A stretch of DNA of 60,531 bases from Mycolicibacter sinensis (GCF_001667375.1 NZ_LZIN01000058.1:1-60531), one strand, 5' to 3'; shown: positions 37,626 through 46,524, counted from the first letter of the stretch. The notes: generated from the letters alone by a model not told the origin. Program-made: numbers and translations.

Positions 37626-38841
37626 CCACCGCCAGCAGCAGGGCCAGCAGGACACCGGTGCCGGTGATCGCGGTGCGCAGCCCGGCCGAAGCGGCGACGG
37701 GCTCGACGGCCGGCGGGGGTGGGGGTGCCGGTTCGGGGGCTCGGGCAACGGAGGCGGGCTCAGCTACCTCCGAGCTGACCGCGGCCAGCGGATCGATCAC
37801 CCCGGCGCCGACGACGTCGTCGCGCCCGCCGGCCGGGTGGCGCGCGGTGGCCTTGATCCGGTCCATCACCTGGCGCGGCGTCCACGCCGGGAAGCGGGAC
37901 CGGATCAGTGCCGCCACACCGCTGACCACCGGTGCGGCGAAACTGGTGCCGCCGGCGGTGGTCGCCATCGCGTCGCCGACGCTGCTCAGCGACAGCACTT
38001 TTTCGCCGGGTGCGGCCACGTCGACCCAGGGGCCGGCGCGGGTGAAGGCCGACGGTGCGCCGTCGGCGTCCACCGAGCCGACCGTCAGCACGTAGTCGTC
38101 GTACCAGGCCGGGCTGACGATCATCGGCCCGTCTTTAGCGCACCCGTCGTCGGTGTTGCCGGCCGCGGCGACCACGACGGTGTTCTTCGTCTCGACCGCG
38201 TAGGCCAGGGCGGCGCCGAGTGCCCGGTCGTCGAGGCCGGAGTTCACCGGCCGGCAGGCCACGGCCGAGATGTTGATCACCGACGCCCCCAAATCGGCCG
38301 CCGTACGCACCGCTTTCGCCAGCGTGTCGACGTCGCCGACACCCGCGGCGTCGCCGACGGCGCCGAACCTGGTGCTGGATTGGCGGATACCGATCACCGT
38401 AGCCAGCGGCGCCACACCGCTGAACCGGTCGCCGGGATCGGTTGTGGCCGCGATAGTCCCGGCGACCAGGGTGCCGTGGCCGTCGCAGTCCTGGGTGCCG
38501 TCGCCGGTGAACACGTAGTCGCCGCCGCCCACCAAACCGGGCAGCCGTCGATGCGGGGCCACCCCGGTGTCGATCACCGCCACCCGCTGCCCCGCCCCGC
38601 GGGTCAGCGCCCAGACCGCCGGCAGGTCCAGCCCGTCGAGCTGGTTCGGTGTCACCGCGGGATCCAGCGCCGGCACCGCGCACACCTGACGTTGCACGGT
38701 GGGATGCGCCGGTGCGGCCGGCGCCGCGGCCGGTAACCGGGAGCCGTCGATCGGCGGGGGTGCGACCGCGTTGGCCGGCGGCACGCCCGGGGTGGCCCCG
38801 GCGATCACCGCAGCGGCGATGGCGATCCGGGCGATCCGCAC
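37567..38841 (-). CDS. mycP4: ESX-4 mycosin protease MycP4
   Basis: 424 residues, a subtilisin-like serine protease anchored outside the plasma membrane. The signal peptide is RIARIAIAAAVIAGATPGV. The catalytic Asp is in VAVIDTGVAPH, His in CDGHGTLVAGTIA and Ser in AGGTSFAAPVVSGVAAL. A Pro-rich linker and C-terminal TM ([19 protein letters not shown]) follow. Mycosins stabilise the ESX complex and cleave some substrates. It follows eccD4 with a 3-base gap and overlaps the end of eccB4. Confidence 0.96.
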   Translation of the reverse strand: MRIARIAIAAAVIAGATPGVPPANAVAPPPIDGSRLPAAAPAAPAHPTVQRQVCAVPALDPAVTPNQLDGLDLPAVWALTRGAGQRVAVIDTGVAPHRRLPGLVGGGDYVFTGDGTQDCDGHGTLVAGTIAATTDPGDRFSGVAPLATVIGIRQSSTRFGAVGDAAGVGDVDTLAKAVRTAADLGASVINISAVACRPVNSGLDDRALGAALAYAVETKNTVVVAAAGNTDDGCAKDGPMIVSPAWYDDYVLTVGSVDADGAPSAFTRAGPWVDVAAPGEKVLSLSSVGDAMATTAGGTSFAAPVVSGVAALIRSRFPAWTPRQVMDRIKATARHPAGGRDDVVGAGVIDPLAAVSSEVAEPASVARAPEPAPPPPPAVEPVAASAGLRTAITGTGVLLALLLAVVTGRVAVARRRGPAAPAAD

Positions 38842-38844
38842 GCG

Positions 38845-39960
38845 TCAGCCCAGACTCAGTCCGCGCACGGCACCGTAAACCCCGCAGAGCCAGCAGGCCA
38901 GCGGCACCAGCGCGCCCAGCGCCAGGCTCTCCAGCACCTCGGCGCCGCGCCGGCTCAACGGGGATGCCGGCGGTGCGGCGAAACCGGCAGCGATGGCGCC
39001 ACCGGCCAGTGCCAGCGCCACCGCGGCCGGCCATGGCCCCGAACCCGCTGTGAGAACCGCGATTCCGATGGTGGTGACGCCGCCAGCCAGTAATGCCGCG
39101 ATCTGGCGGCTATCGCTGTGGGAGCGGGCCCGCAGTAACAGGGCGAGGCCGGCCACGGCTGCGAATGCGACACCGACCGGCCCCGGGTCCGGTTGTCGGG
39201 CCGCGACGCCGAGGGAACCCAGGACCACCGCGGCTGCGGACGCGGCGACTAACCCGGTCAGCAGATCGTGGGCCTCGCGTGTCGGGCGCCGGGTCGCCAG
39301 CGCGATCCGGCCCGCCATCCGGACCACACCGACCGCAACCGCCGTTCCCACCGCACCGGCCGCCTGCAGCGAGATGCCGGTTGCAGCACAAGCCATCCCC
39401 ACGACAGCGGCGGCCACCGCCAACCCGGCCAAGCAGCACAACGTCGCCCGCACCGGCCCGCTACAGCCGCTCGACGGAACCGCAGCGGCAGCCACTGTCC
39501 CGGCCGCAGTGACGGCTAACAGGGCGTTCGGGGTGCCGGGCCCGCCCGGGACCGCCACGAAACCGGCCACCCCGGCCAAGCCGGACGCTGCCAGCGCGGC
39601 GGTGAGCCGGCGAGCAGCCGGATTCCACGGGCTTAGCGCTTCCCGCACCGTAGCCGCCACCTGCTCGGCGGGATCGTCGAAACGCGCATCCGCCACAATG
39701 TCGCCCGCCCGCGCCAACACCAGCACCGCGCCGTCGTGGATGCCCTGCTGCGCCAGTGTTTTCGAGGGGTCCAGCGGTGCCCGCCCGGGCAGACCCAGCC
39801 GGTACGGACGCGGGGCGTGCGGGCCGTCCCGGCGCGGCATGAGGTCGATGACGGAGGCGATCAGCGCTGCCACCGGCACCGCGGCCGGCAGTGCCAGATC
39901 GGCGCGACCGGTATCGGTGTGCACCGCGACCCGGCGCAGACCCGAATCCGTAATCGACAC
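38845..39960 (-). CDS. eccD4: ESX-4 membrane channel component EccD4 (shortened)
   Basis: 371 residues from the GTG at 39960 (VSITDSGLRRVAVHTDTG), against about 467 in Mtb. An N-terminal ubiquitin-like domain (about 1-90, QQGIHDGAVLVLAR) precedes some nine hydrophobic segments; full-length EccD has eleven. The missing part appears to be two TM helices near residue 140 and a cytosolic loop, as judged from memory of Mtb EccD4. The end is CWLCGVYGAVRGLSLG. GAGGAGG lies upstream. A longer upstream frame (to 40038) is unlikely. It is divergent from eccC4. Confidence 0.9.
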   Translation of the reverse strand: MSITDSGLRRVAVHTDTGRADLALPAAVPVAALIASVIDLMPRRDGPHAPRPYRLGLPGRAPLDPSKTLAQQGIHDGAVLVLARAGDIVADARFDDPAEQVAATVREALSPWNPAARRLTAALAASGLAGVAGFVAVPGGPGTPNALLAVTAAGTVAAAAVPSSGCSGPVRATLCCLAGLAVAAAVVGMACAATGISLQAAGAVGTAVAVGVVRMAGRIALATRRPTREAHDLLTGLVAASAAAVVLGSLGVAARQPDPGPVGVAFAAVAGLALLLRARSHSDSRQIAALLAGGVTTIGIAVLTAGSGPWPAAVALALAGGAIAAGFAAPPASPLSRRGAEVLESLALGALVPLACWLCGVYGAVRGLSLG

Positions 39961-40045
39961 GCCTAGCCTCCTCGTTTGCGCCTTCCGCTTGCGCGCACCG
40001 TAGCGCGATGGGGGCCCGCAATGTTTTCGTTCTTCCACAGCTGAC

Positions 40046-40074
40046 TTGCCGGTCCTTCGCCCGCTGCCTACGGT
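40046..40074 (+). promoter_or_regulatory. Promoter of eccC4 with leaderless geometry
   Basis: TTGCCG (40046-40051) and TACGGT (40069-40074) are spaced by 17 bases and TACGGT ends 6 bases before the ATG at 40081. No Shine-Dalgarno is present, so the eccC4 mRNA probably starts at its ATG. Confidence 0.6.
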
Positions 40075-40080
40075 GTGCCG

Positions 40081-43000
40081 ATGACCGCGCTGGGAAGCAC
40101 TGCGGGCCCGCCGCCGGCACCGCCGGACGGTGAAATCGCCGTCGCCGCACCGCCGTCGGCGACGCTTCCGGATTCGGACGTCCCGCTGGCCCGACTGCTG
40201 CCCGCCGTCATGGCAGTGGGGATGCTGGCAATGACCGCGGTCGTCTACCGCTCGGGATCATCGGCGGCACGCAGCCCGGTGTTCGCGATGCTGCCGTTGA
40301 TGATGCTGGCTTCCGCGGTGGCCGCGACGGTGGCCGGACGGAACCGCGGGCCCAAGAACATTGACGACGCCCGCGAGGGCTACCTGGATTACCTTGCCGC
40401 GCTGCGTGAATCGGTGACCGACACCGCCGCCCGTCAACGCTCGTTTCTGTGGTGGGCGCATCCGGAGCCGGATGCGCTCTGGATGCTGGCCGGCAGCGCC
40501 CGGATGTGGGAGCGCCGGCCCGGCGACGCGGACTTCGGCTGCGTCAGGGTCGGGATCGGTCCGACCGGCCTGGCCACCCGGCTGGTCCCGCCGCCGCACG
40601 ATCCGGCGCGGCGCATCGACCCGGTCACCGACACCGCGCTGCGGCGCTTCCTCGAGACCCACGCGACGGTGCCCGAGGTGCCGATCACGGTGCCGCTGCT
40701 GGGCGCGGGGCCGCTGCTGCTGGACGGCGACGCCGACGCGGCGCGTGGCCTGCTGCGCGCGATGATCTGCCGGCTGGCGATGCTGCACGGCCCGGACGTG
40801 CTGCGGATCGCTGCAGTCACCGATGCACCCGACCACTGGGACTGGCTGAAATGGCTTCCACACCATCAGCATCCGTCGGATACCGACGCCACCGGGCCGC
40901 TTCGGCTGACTTGCCCCAGCTTGGCTGCCGCTGAAGCCGCGCTGGCCGGCCGACGGGCGGTGGTGATCGTCGACAGCACGGGCGAAGGCCTTTCGGTGGC
41001 CGAGTTCGGTACCGCCGGCACCGCGCGACGGCTCACGGTTACCGCGACGGCGCTGAGCGACCCCGAGGGCGCCCGGCCTGACTTCCTCGGTATCGCCGAC
41101 GCGGTGGTATGCGCGCAGCGGCTGGCCGGCCAGCGAGCGAACGCGGCCGGCGGCGGGAGGCCGGCGGACTGGGCGCAGTTGCTGGGTATTGGCGATATCG
41201 ACCGCTACGAGCCGGCCGGCGGTTGGGCCGGCGCACCGTCGCAGCGGCTGTGCGTGCCGATCGGCACCGACCCGAACGGAAACGTGGTGCGGCTGGACAT
41301 CAAGGAGGCCGCCGAGCGGGGCAGCGGGCCGCACGGGCTGTGCATCGGCGCCACCGGCTCGGGCAAATCGGAGTTTCTGCGCACCCTGGTGCTGGGCATG
41401 ACGGTCCGGCATTCACCGGAGGACCTGAATCTGGTTCTGGTCGACTTCAAAGGGGGCGCAACGTTTCTCGGGTTCGAGCAAACCCGGCATATCGCCGCGG
41501 TGATCACCAATCTCGCCGATGAGGCGCCGCTGGTGGAGCGGATGCGTGACGCGCTGGCCGGTGAGATGCGCCGACGCCAGGAACTGCTGCGGGCCACGGG
41601 CGTTGCCGGCATCAGCAGCTACGGCCAGGCCCGGCAGGCCTCAGGCATGGCGCTGCCGGCCCTGCCGGCGCTGCTCGTGATCGTCGACGAATTCTCCGAA
41701 CTGCTCGACCAACAGCCCGATTTCATCGACACGTTCCTCGCGATCGGCCGGTTAGGGCGCTCGCTGGGGATTCACCTGCTGCTGGCCAGCCAGCGCCTCG
41801 AGGAGGGCAGGTTGCGAGGGTTGGAATCGCACCTGTCTTACCGGGTGTGCCTTAAGACGGTGTCGGCCGCCGAGTCCCGGCTGGTGCTCGGGGTGGCAGA
41901 CGCCCATGAGTTGCCCAACATTCCCGGGGCGGGGTTCCTGCGTACCGCCGACGGCGAGGTGACGCGGTTCCAGGCGGCCTACGTCTCCGGCGGGTGTCCG
42001 GCTGCCCGGCCGGCTCCGCGCGAAGCGTTGTGGTTCACCGCGGTGCCGAGCGGCCCGACCGGAGAGGTGCCCGCGGCGGTCGGGCGCACTGTACTCGAGG
42101 CGATCCTGCAGCGGATCTCCGGCCACGGCCCGGCGGCCCGGCAGGTGTGGTTGCCCCCGTTGGGGGCCTCGCCGACGCTGGGCGCGCTGCTCGAGGGCGA
42201 GAATCCCGCGCTGAGCGTGCCGATCGGAATCGTCGACCGGCCCTTCGAGCAACGGCGCACCCCGCTGTCGGTCCACCTCGAGGGCGCCGGCGGGCACGTC
42301 GCCGTCGTCGGTGCGCCCCGGTCCGGTAAGTCGACGACACTGGCCACGCTGATCGCCGCGCTGAGTGGGACTCACGACGCGACCCGAGTGGGCTTCTACT
42401 GCTTGGACTTCGGAGGCGGCACCCTCTCCGAGCTGGGTTGGCTGCCGCAGGTGGGGTCGGTGGCCGGTCGTGGCCAGCCCGACCTGGTGCGGCGCACGAT
42501 CGCCGAGATGGAGGCGATCGTGCAACGGAGGGAGGCGGCCGGCGGTGCTTGCGACGGCGGCCCGGCCCGCGACGTGTTCCTGGTGATCGACGGGTGGGCG
42601 GGCCTGTGCCACGAGTTCGATGTGGAGTCAGCGATCACCGCTCTGGCCGGTCGCGGCCTGTCCTTTCGGGTGCACGTGGTGCTCTCGGCGTCGCGGTGGG
42701 CCGAAGTGCGGCCCGCATTGCGCGATCTGATTGGTACCCGCATCGAGCTGCGGCTGGGAGATCCGGCCGAATCCGAGCTGGACCGGCGCCAAGCCCACCG
42801 GGTACCCCGTGACCGGCCCGGTCGCGGCCTGACACCGGAGGGTCTGCACATGCTGGTCGCGCTCCCGCAGGACTGGGAACCAGTGCAAGACAACGGAAAG
42901 TCGGTGCCGCCGATTCCGCTGCTGCCGGAGCTGGTCGAGCGAGCTGAACTGGTTGTCTCCGCCGGTGGCCAGCCGGTGCTGGGAGCCGACGAACGCGGAC

Positions 43001-43647
43001 CCGTCACAGTCGATTTCACGCGGCAACCGCACCTGCTGATCCTGGGCGACAACGAGTGCGGTAAGTCCACCGTGTTGCGCACATTGTGCCGAGAACTGGT
43101 GCGCACGCACACCCCCGAGCAGGCGCAGCTGCTGGTGGTCGACTACCGGCGCAGCCTGCTCGGGGTCGTCGACACCGGCCATCTGGCCGGCTACGCGATG
43201 TCGGCCGCAGCGTGCTCAGCGCTGCTACCGGCGGTGATCGAGCGTGTCGCCGGGCGGATGCCCGGGCCGGACGTCAGCCCGCAGCAACTGCGCGACCGGT
43301 CATGGTGGCGCGGCCCGGAGCTGTATGTCCTGGTCGACGACTACGACCTGGTGGCCACCGCCGCCGGCAACCCGCTGACACCGCTGCTGGAATACCTGCC
43401 TCAGGCAGGCGATCTCGGACTGCACCTGGTGGTGGCGCGCCGCAGCGGCGGGGCGGCGCGGTCGATGTACGAGCCGGTGCTGGCCGCACTGCACGACCTG
43501 GGCGCGATGGGCCTGGTGATGAGCGGCGACCCCGCCGACACCCCGCTGATCGGTTCGGTGCGGCCGAGCCCACTGCCGCCCGGGCGCGGCACCCTGGTCA
43601 CCCGCTCCGGCGGCGAGCGGCCGATCCAGGTGGCCTGGGAACCGTGA
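40081..43647 (+). CDS. eccC4: ESX-4 FtsK/SpoIIIE-type ATPase EccC4
   Basis: 1,188 residues (Mtb about 1,236). Two TM helices (LLPAVMAVGMLAMTAVVY, VFAMLPLMMLASAVAATV) are followed by three ATPase domains. Walker A motifs are GATGSGKS (about 423), GAPRSGKS (about 744) and GDNECGKS (about 989); Walker B-like strands are ALLVIVDEFSEL, DVFLVIDGWAGL and LYVLVDDYDLV. Domain 1 should be the main motor and the others bind substrate signals. ATG 40081 was preferred to GTG 40075 because of the promoter geometry. Its stop overlaps the next start (GTGA). Confidence 0.96.
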   Translation: MTALGSTAGPPPAPPDGEIAVAAPPSATLPDSDVPLARLLPAVMAVGMLAMTAVVYRSGSSAARSPVFAMLPLMMLASAVAATVAGRNRGPKNIDDAREGYLDYLAALRESVTDTAARQRSFLWWAHPEPDALWMLAGSARMWERRPGDADFGCVRVGIGPTGLATRLVPPPHDPARRIDPVTDTALRRFLETHATVPEVPITVPLLGAGPLLLDGDADAARGLLRAMICRLAMLHGPDVLRIAAVTDAPDHWDWLKWLPHHQHPSDTDATGPLRLTCPSLAAAEAALAGRRAVVIVDSTGEGLSVAEFGTAGTARRLTVTATALSDPEGARPDFLGIADAVVCAQRLAGQRANAAGGGRPADWAQLLGIGDIDRYEPAGGWAGAPSQRLCVPIGTDPNGNVVRLDIKEAAERGSGPHGLCIGATGSGKSEFLRTLVLGMTVRHSPEDLNLVLVDFKGGATFLGFEQTRHIAAVITNLADEAPLVERMRDALAGEMRRRQELLRATGVAGISSYGQARQASGMALPALPALLVIVDEFSELLDQQPDFIDTFLAIGRLGRSLGIHLLLASQRLEEGRLRGLESHLSYRVCLKTVSAAESRLVLGVADAHELPNIPGAGFLRTADGEVTRFQAAYVSGGCPAARPAPREALWFTAVPSGPTGEVPAAVGRTVLEAILQRISGHGPAARQVWLPPLGASPTLGALLEGENPALSVPIGIVDRPFEQRRTPLSVHLEGAGGHVAVVGAPRSGKSTTLATLIAALSGTHDATRVGFYCLDFGGGTLSELGWLPQVGSVAGRGQPDLVRRTIAEMEAIVQRREAAGGACDGGPARDVFLVIDGWAGLCHEFDVESAITALAGRGLSFRVHVVLSASRWAEVRPALRDLIGTRIELRLGDPAESELDRRQAHRVPRDRPGRGLTPEGLHMLVALPQDWEPVQDNGKSVPPIPLLPELVERAELVVSAGGQPVLGADERGPVTVDFTRQPHLLILGDNECGKSTVLRTLCRELVRTHTPEQAQLLVVDYRRSLLGVVDTGHLAGYAMSAAACSALLPAVIERVAGRMPGPDVSPQQLRDRSWWRGPELYVLVDDYDLVATAAGNPLTPLLEYLPQAGDLGLHLVVARRSGGAARSMYEPVLAALHDLGAMGLVMSGDPADTPLIGSVRPSPLPPGRGTLVTRSGGERPIQVAWEP

Positions 43648-44822
43648 CGCACCGCGCCGTCATCGAGGTCGGCCCGGCGACCGTCCGCCGGTTGTGTTGC
43701 GGCGCTGGCGAATCATCTGATGCCGCGGGGGCCCTGGGGGAGTGGATCGATGAGCCGTTCGCGCTGGTCGAGGGGGAGCCGGTCGAGGTGGCGGAGCTGC
43801 TGCGCAGTGTGCTGGCCTGCCCGGCGGCCGCCGAGGCGATCGAGATCATCCACCCGTCGTGGTGGCCGGCCCGGCGGGTCGAACTGGTCAGCGCGGCCGC
43901 GCGCGGCCTGGCGGCCGAGGTCGTCACGCGGTCCCGCGCACGCCTGCTGGCGGACACCTTCGCGGCTGCGGCGGTCGTGGAGATCGCCACTCAATTGGTC
44001 GCTGTCACTGCCGCCGGAATCACCGCCGAGCCGCGGGTTGGCTCACCCGGCGAGGTGGCCGCGGCGGTGGCGCACCGGGTGCGGGAGGCGGTCCCGGATC
44101 GCGGCGCTGCGGTGCTGATCGACGCGGCCGCCGCGGTGGGCGGGGCCGGCGTCTTGGCCGATCTGATCGCCGAAAAGCTCAGGGACACAGCGCAGGTGAC
44201 GGTGCTCGACGCGCTGCCGACGGTTCAGGCCGTCGAACCCGCCGCGACGCCGGAGCCGGCCCCGGCCCGCCCCGACCGCCGTCGACGGCTCGCGCCGGCC
44301 GTCCTGGTGGCGGTGGGTGTCGTCGCACTGGGTCTAGGAGTCCACCGTGCCCCGCCCCTGGAGGGAACGACGGTGACCAATCTGATCGAGGGCCGGGTGA
44401 CGGTGGAGGTGCCGGCGGGCTGGTCGCTGCGCCGGGTCACCGCCGGGCCCGGATCGGCCCGGATGGAGGTGGTGTCCCCGAACGAGCCACAGCTGATGCT
44501 GCACGTTACGCAGGCGCCGGCCGTCGGCGAAACCCTGGCCGACATCGCCGAACCCCTGCAGCTGGCCATGAAACTCGCCGAGGCCGAGGCGCCCGGAGTG
44601 TTCGTCGGCTTCGACCCGGCCGGTAGCAGCGCGGGCCGGCCCGCGGTGACCTACCGCGAGATTCGCGCCGACCATCACGTCGACTGGACGGTGCTGGTCG
44701 ACCGTGCGGTGCGGATCGGCATCGGCTGCCAGAGCGGACCAGGCGACGGCGATGTCCTGCTCCCGGTGTGCGAGCAGGCGGTGCGCTCGGCGCACGCGCT
44801 GGGTGTTCCTCCGGCGGGCTGA
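43644..44822 (+). CDS. Type VII secretion-associated protein (Rv3446c-like, TIGR03931)
   Basis: 392 residues (Mtb Rv3446c about 404). The N-terminal part is Ala-rich and has an actin/HSP70-like organisation by eye (AVIEVGPATVRRL, HPSWWPARRVEL). A Pro-rich stretch and one TM (APAVLVAVGVVALGLGV, about 220) lead to an extracytoplasmic domain with VEVPAGWSLRRVTAG and DVLLPVCEQAVRSAH. It is a known companion of eccC and the esx pair in ESX-4; its role is undefined. It is translationally coupled to eccC4. Confidence 0.87.
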   Translation: MTHRAVIEVGPATVRRLCCGAGESSDAAGALGEWIDEPFALVEGEPVEVAELLRSVLACPAAAEAIEIIHPSWWPARRVELVSAAARGLAAEVVTRSRARLLADTFAAAAVVEIATQLVAVTAAGITAEPRVGSPGEVAAAVAHRVREAVPDRGAAVLIDAAAAVGGAGVLADLIAEKLRDTAQVTVLDALPTVQAVEPAATPEPAPARPDRRRRLAPAVLVAVGVVALGLGVHRAPPLEGTTVTNLIEGRVTVEVPAGWSLRRVTAGPGSARMEVVSPNEPQLMLHVTQAPAVGETLADIAEPLQLAMKLAEAEAPGVFVGFDPAGSSAGRPAVTYREIRADHHVDWTVLVDRAVRIGIGCQSGPGDGDVLLPVCEQAVRSAHALGVPPAG

Positions 44823-44891
44823 TTGACCGGAACCGAATGCGCCCCGCCGCCGTCGAACTACATAACAACCAACAACCGATACGGGGGAGAT

Positions 44892-45209
44892 GTGAGCCCA
44901 TCCAACACACTCAGCGCCGACTTCGACGTCATGCTCGCTGTCGCGGCGGCCACCGACGCCCGCAACGAGGAGATCCGGGGAATGCTGCAAGCGTTCGTCG
45001 GCCGGATGCGGGCCGTGCCGCCGTCGGTCTGGTCGGGAATGGCAGCAGCCCGGTTCCAGGATGTCCTGGACCGCTGGAACACCGAATCGCTGAGCTTGCA
45101 TCACGCGCTGGCGCGCATTGCCGAGACCATTCGCCACAATGAGCGCGCGTTGCGGGAGGTGGCCGAGACCCACTCGCACCACATCGCCGCCGCCGGCGAC
45201 GGTATCTGA
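44892..45209 (+). CDS. esxU: WXG100 protein EsxU
   Basis: 105 residues, equal to Mtb EsxU. Two helices flank the WxG turn in [17 protein letters not shown]. It is expected to pair with EsxT. The GTG at 44892 has GGGGGAGA immediately upstream, which fixes the start; the longer open frame to 44823 is leader. No YxxxD/E at the C-terminus was found. Confidence 0.95.
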   Translation: MSPSNTLSADFDVMLAVAAATDARNEEIRGMLQAFVGRMRAVPPSVWSGMAAARFQDVLDRWNTESLSLHHALARIAETIRHNERALREVAETHSHHIAAAGDGI

Positions 45210-45222
45210 GGGGCGGTCAGTC

Positions 45223-45519
45223 ATGGCCGCGGCATTGTCGTACAACTTCGAGGAAATCGAATACGCCGTCCGTCAGGAGATCCACTCCACGGCCAGCCGG
45301 CTCAACGGCGCGCTGGAACAGCTGCGGTCGCAGATCGCACCGCTGCAGCAGGTGTGGACCCGGGAGGCGGCCGGTGCCTACCACGCCGAGCAGCTGCGAT
45401 GGCAGCAGGCCGTGGACGCACTCAACCAGATCCTGTTCGCCTTGGGTAGCGCGGTGCGCGACGGCGCGGCTGACGTCGCCGACGCCGACCGGCGCGCGGC
45501 GGGAACTTGGGGGCGGTAG
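45223..45519 (+). CDS. esxT: WXG100-family protein EsxT
   Basis: 98 residues (Mtb 100). A helical hairpin where the WxG turn reads VWTREAAGAYHAEQL, as in Mtb EsxT. It is 13 bases after esxU; the two should form a heterodimer secreted by ESX-4. Its TAG stop at 45517-45519 is the only stop between it and the toxin-like frame 45673-46104 (same reading frame). A perfect 14-bp hairpin begins 20 bases after the stop. Confidence 0.95.
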   Translation: MAAALSYNFEEIEYAVRQEIHSTASRLNGALEQLRSQIAPLQQVWTREAAGAYHAEQLRWQQAVDALNQILFALGSAVRDGAADVADADRRAAGTWGR

Positions 45520-45539
45520 GAGAGACCACCCCCGGGTAA

Positions 45540-45580
45540 CGGTGTGGCCCCGATGGAGGAGAGCCGTCGGGGCCACACCG
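45540..45580 (+). terminator. Strong perfect hairpin just after esxT
   Basis: CGGTGTGGCCCCGA (45540-45553) pairs perfectly with TCGGGGCCACACCG (45567-45580) around a 13-base loop. There is no T-run, so it would be a U-less mycobacterial-type terminator. Its location after an in-frame stop that separates esxT from an open frame also fits a recoding or readthrough stimulator. Confidence 0.65.
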
Positions 45581-45672
45581 GCTCACCGAGTCGAGGTGGA
45601 CTGTTGGTAAGGGAGGACCATCCCGGTCGTGACGAGATATCGGGACTTTCGCGTGACCCTCAAGAACGAGCG

Positions 45673-46104
45673 ATGGAACGTCGCCTGGACGAACTTGTGC
45701 GGCGCCGGCTTCGCGACGAGTCCGTCGCGTTGGCCAGCGTTCTCGATCAGGCGCGGATGCTTCACCGGTACCGGGCGGAACTCGGCTATCCAGCACACCT
45801 TGACGAACGTGTTGGAAAACTCGATGACAGCGAACGGTTTGTCGCTCGGCTGCTGGTGTCTGAGGACCGGAACGTCAGCCACGTCCCGCCCGCCAAAACC
45901 GGTCAACCTCCGCCTGACCTGGTCGTCGACGGCGTGCTTGCCGAAATCAAGACCAGCATCGGAGCTGGTGTTCAAGGTTTCGGCAAACGACTGCAAGAAG
46001 CGCATGCGACACGAGTGTTCGTCAATGCGAAGCAATCGCGGATCAGTCCCGACACCATGTCTGACCTGGTCCAGCAACTTATTGACCTCGGCGTTCTGAC
46101 GTAA
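45673..46104 (+). CDS. Nuclease-like protein resembling the CdiA C-terminal toxin domain
   Basis: 143 residues from ATG 45673. After a helical, basic N-terminus (MERRLDELVRRRLRDES) comes PPDLVVDGVLAEIKTS, a D82-x8-E91-x-K93 pattern, then RLQEAHATRVFVNAKQSRI. By eye this matches the PD-(D/E)XK/BECR-like CdiA C-terminal nuclease type that often cuts tRNA. Third codon positions are poorer in G/C than in neighbours, suggesting horizontal origin. The start is uncertain: TTG 45604 (AGGTGGA upstream) and GTG 45544 are in frame. The frame opens directly after the esxT stop. In Mtb, rplM follows esxT without this gene. Confidence 0.65.
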   Translation: MERRLDELVRRRLRDESVALASVLDQARMLHRYRAELGYPAHLDERVGKLDDSERFVARLLVSEDRNVSHVPPAKTGQPPPDLVVDGVLAEIKTSIGAGVQGFGKRLQEAHATRVFVNAKQSRISPDTMSDLVQQLIDLGVLT

Positions 46105-46158
46105 GCTCGGGTGATCGGCGACCGCTATGACTGGCAACGAGGAAGGTGGTGACACGCG

Positions 46159-46524
46159 ATGGCTACGGAGCTGCGGCACGACCTGCTCGATGTCGGTGTG
46201 GACACCACCGAAGAGCTGGCGCAGCTGATCGAGAAGGCATTCGGCCCGGGGGGCGTGTGGACGCAGGGCCGCAATGTTCGGTGGTACCGCGCGACGGGCT
46301 ACGACTTCGTTGTCACTATGCCCGACGAGCCGTATGACGGTGAATTGTGGGTCACGGTCGGTGCCCCGACCGTCGACGAGCAACAGCGCCGCGCCGACAT
46401 CACGTTCGACCGTCTCGCGGCAGCCGACCCGAAGGTCGCACTGACACTGATTGCCGAAGATGACTCCGTCGTGCGGCGTCGTCCTGTCACGCGCACCGCA
46501 CAACGGTCCACTGCCCCGTTTTGA
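46159..46524 (+). CDS. Hypothetical protein, candidate immunity/antitoxin partner
   Basis: 121 residues, no family recognised. It has a helical, acidic start (TTEELAQLIEKAFGPGG), then beta-rich segments (RWYRATGYDFVVTMPDEP, GELWVTVGAPTVDEQ), and a basic tail. GGAAGGTGG lies about 10 bases before the ATG. It follows the nuclease-like gene by 54 bases in the same direction and, like it, is absent from the Mtb esxT-rplM interval. Its position makes an immunity role reasonable but unproven. Confidence 0.6.
   Translation: MATELRHDLLDVGVDTTEELAQLIEKAFGPGGVWTQGRNVRWYRATGYDFVVTMPDEPYDGELWVTVGAPTVDEQQRRADITFDRLAAADPKVALTLIAEDDSVVRRRPVTRTAQRSTAPF

Noticed and set aside
45629..46099. 156-residue plus frame (GTG 45629) preceded by AAGGGAGGA
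   Set aside because: The RBS is good but the protein (VTRYRDFRVTLKNERW and later Cys/Arg/Ser-rich) loses plausibility after 25 residues; the nuclease motifs are in the other frame. A frameshift joining the two could not be excluded.
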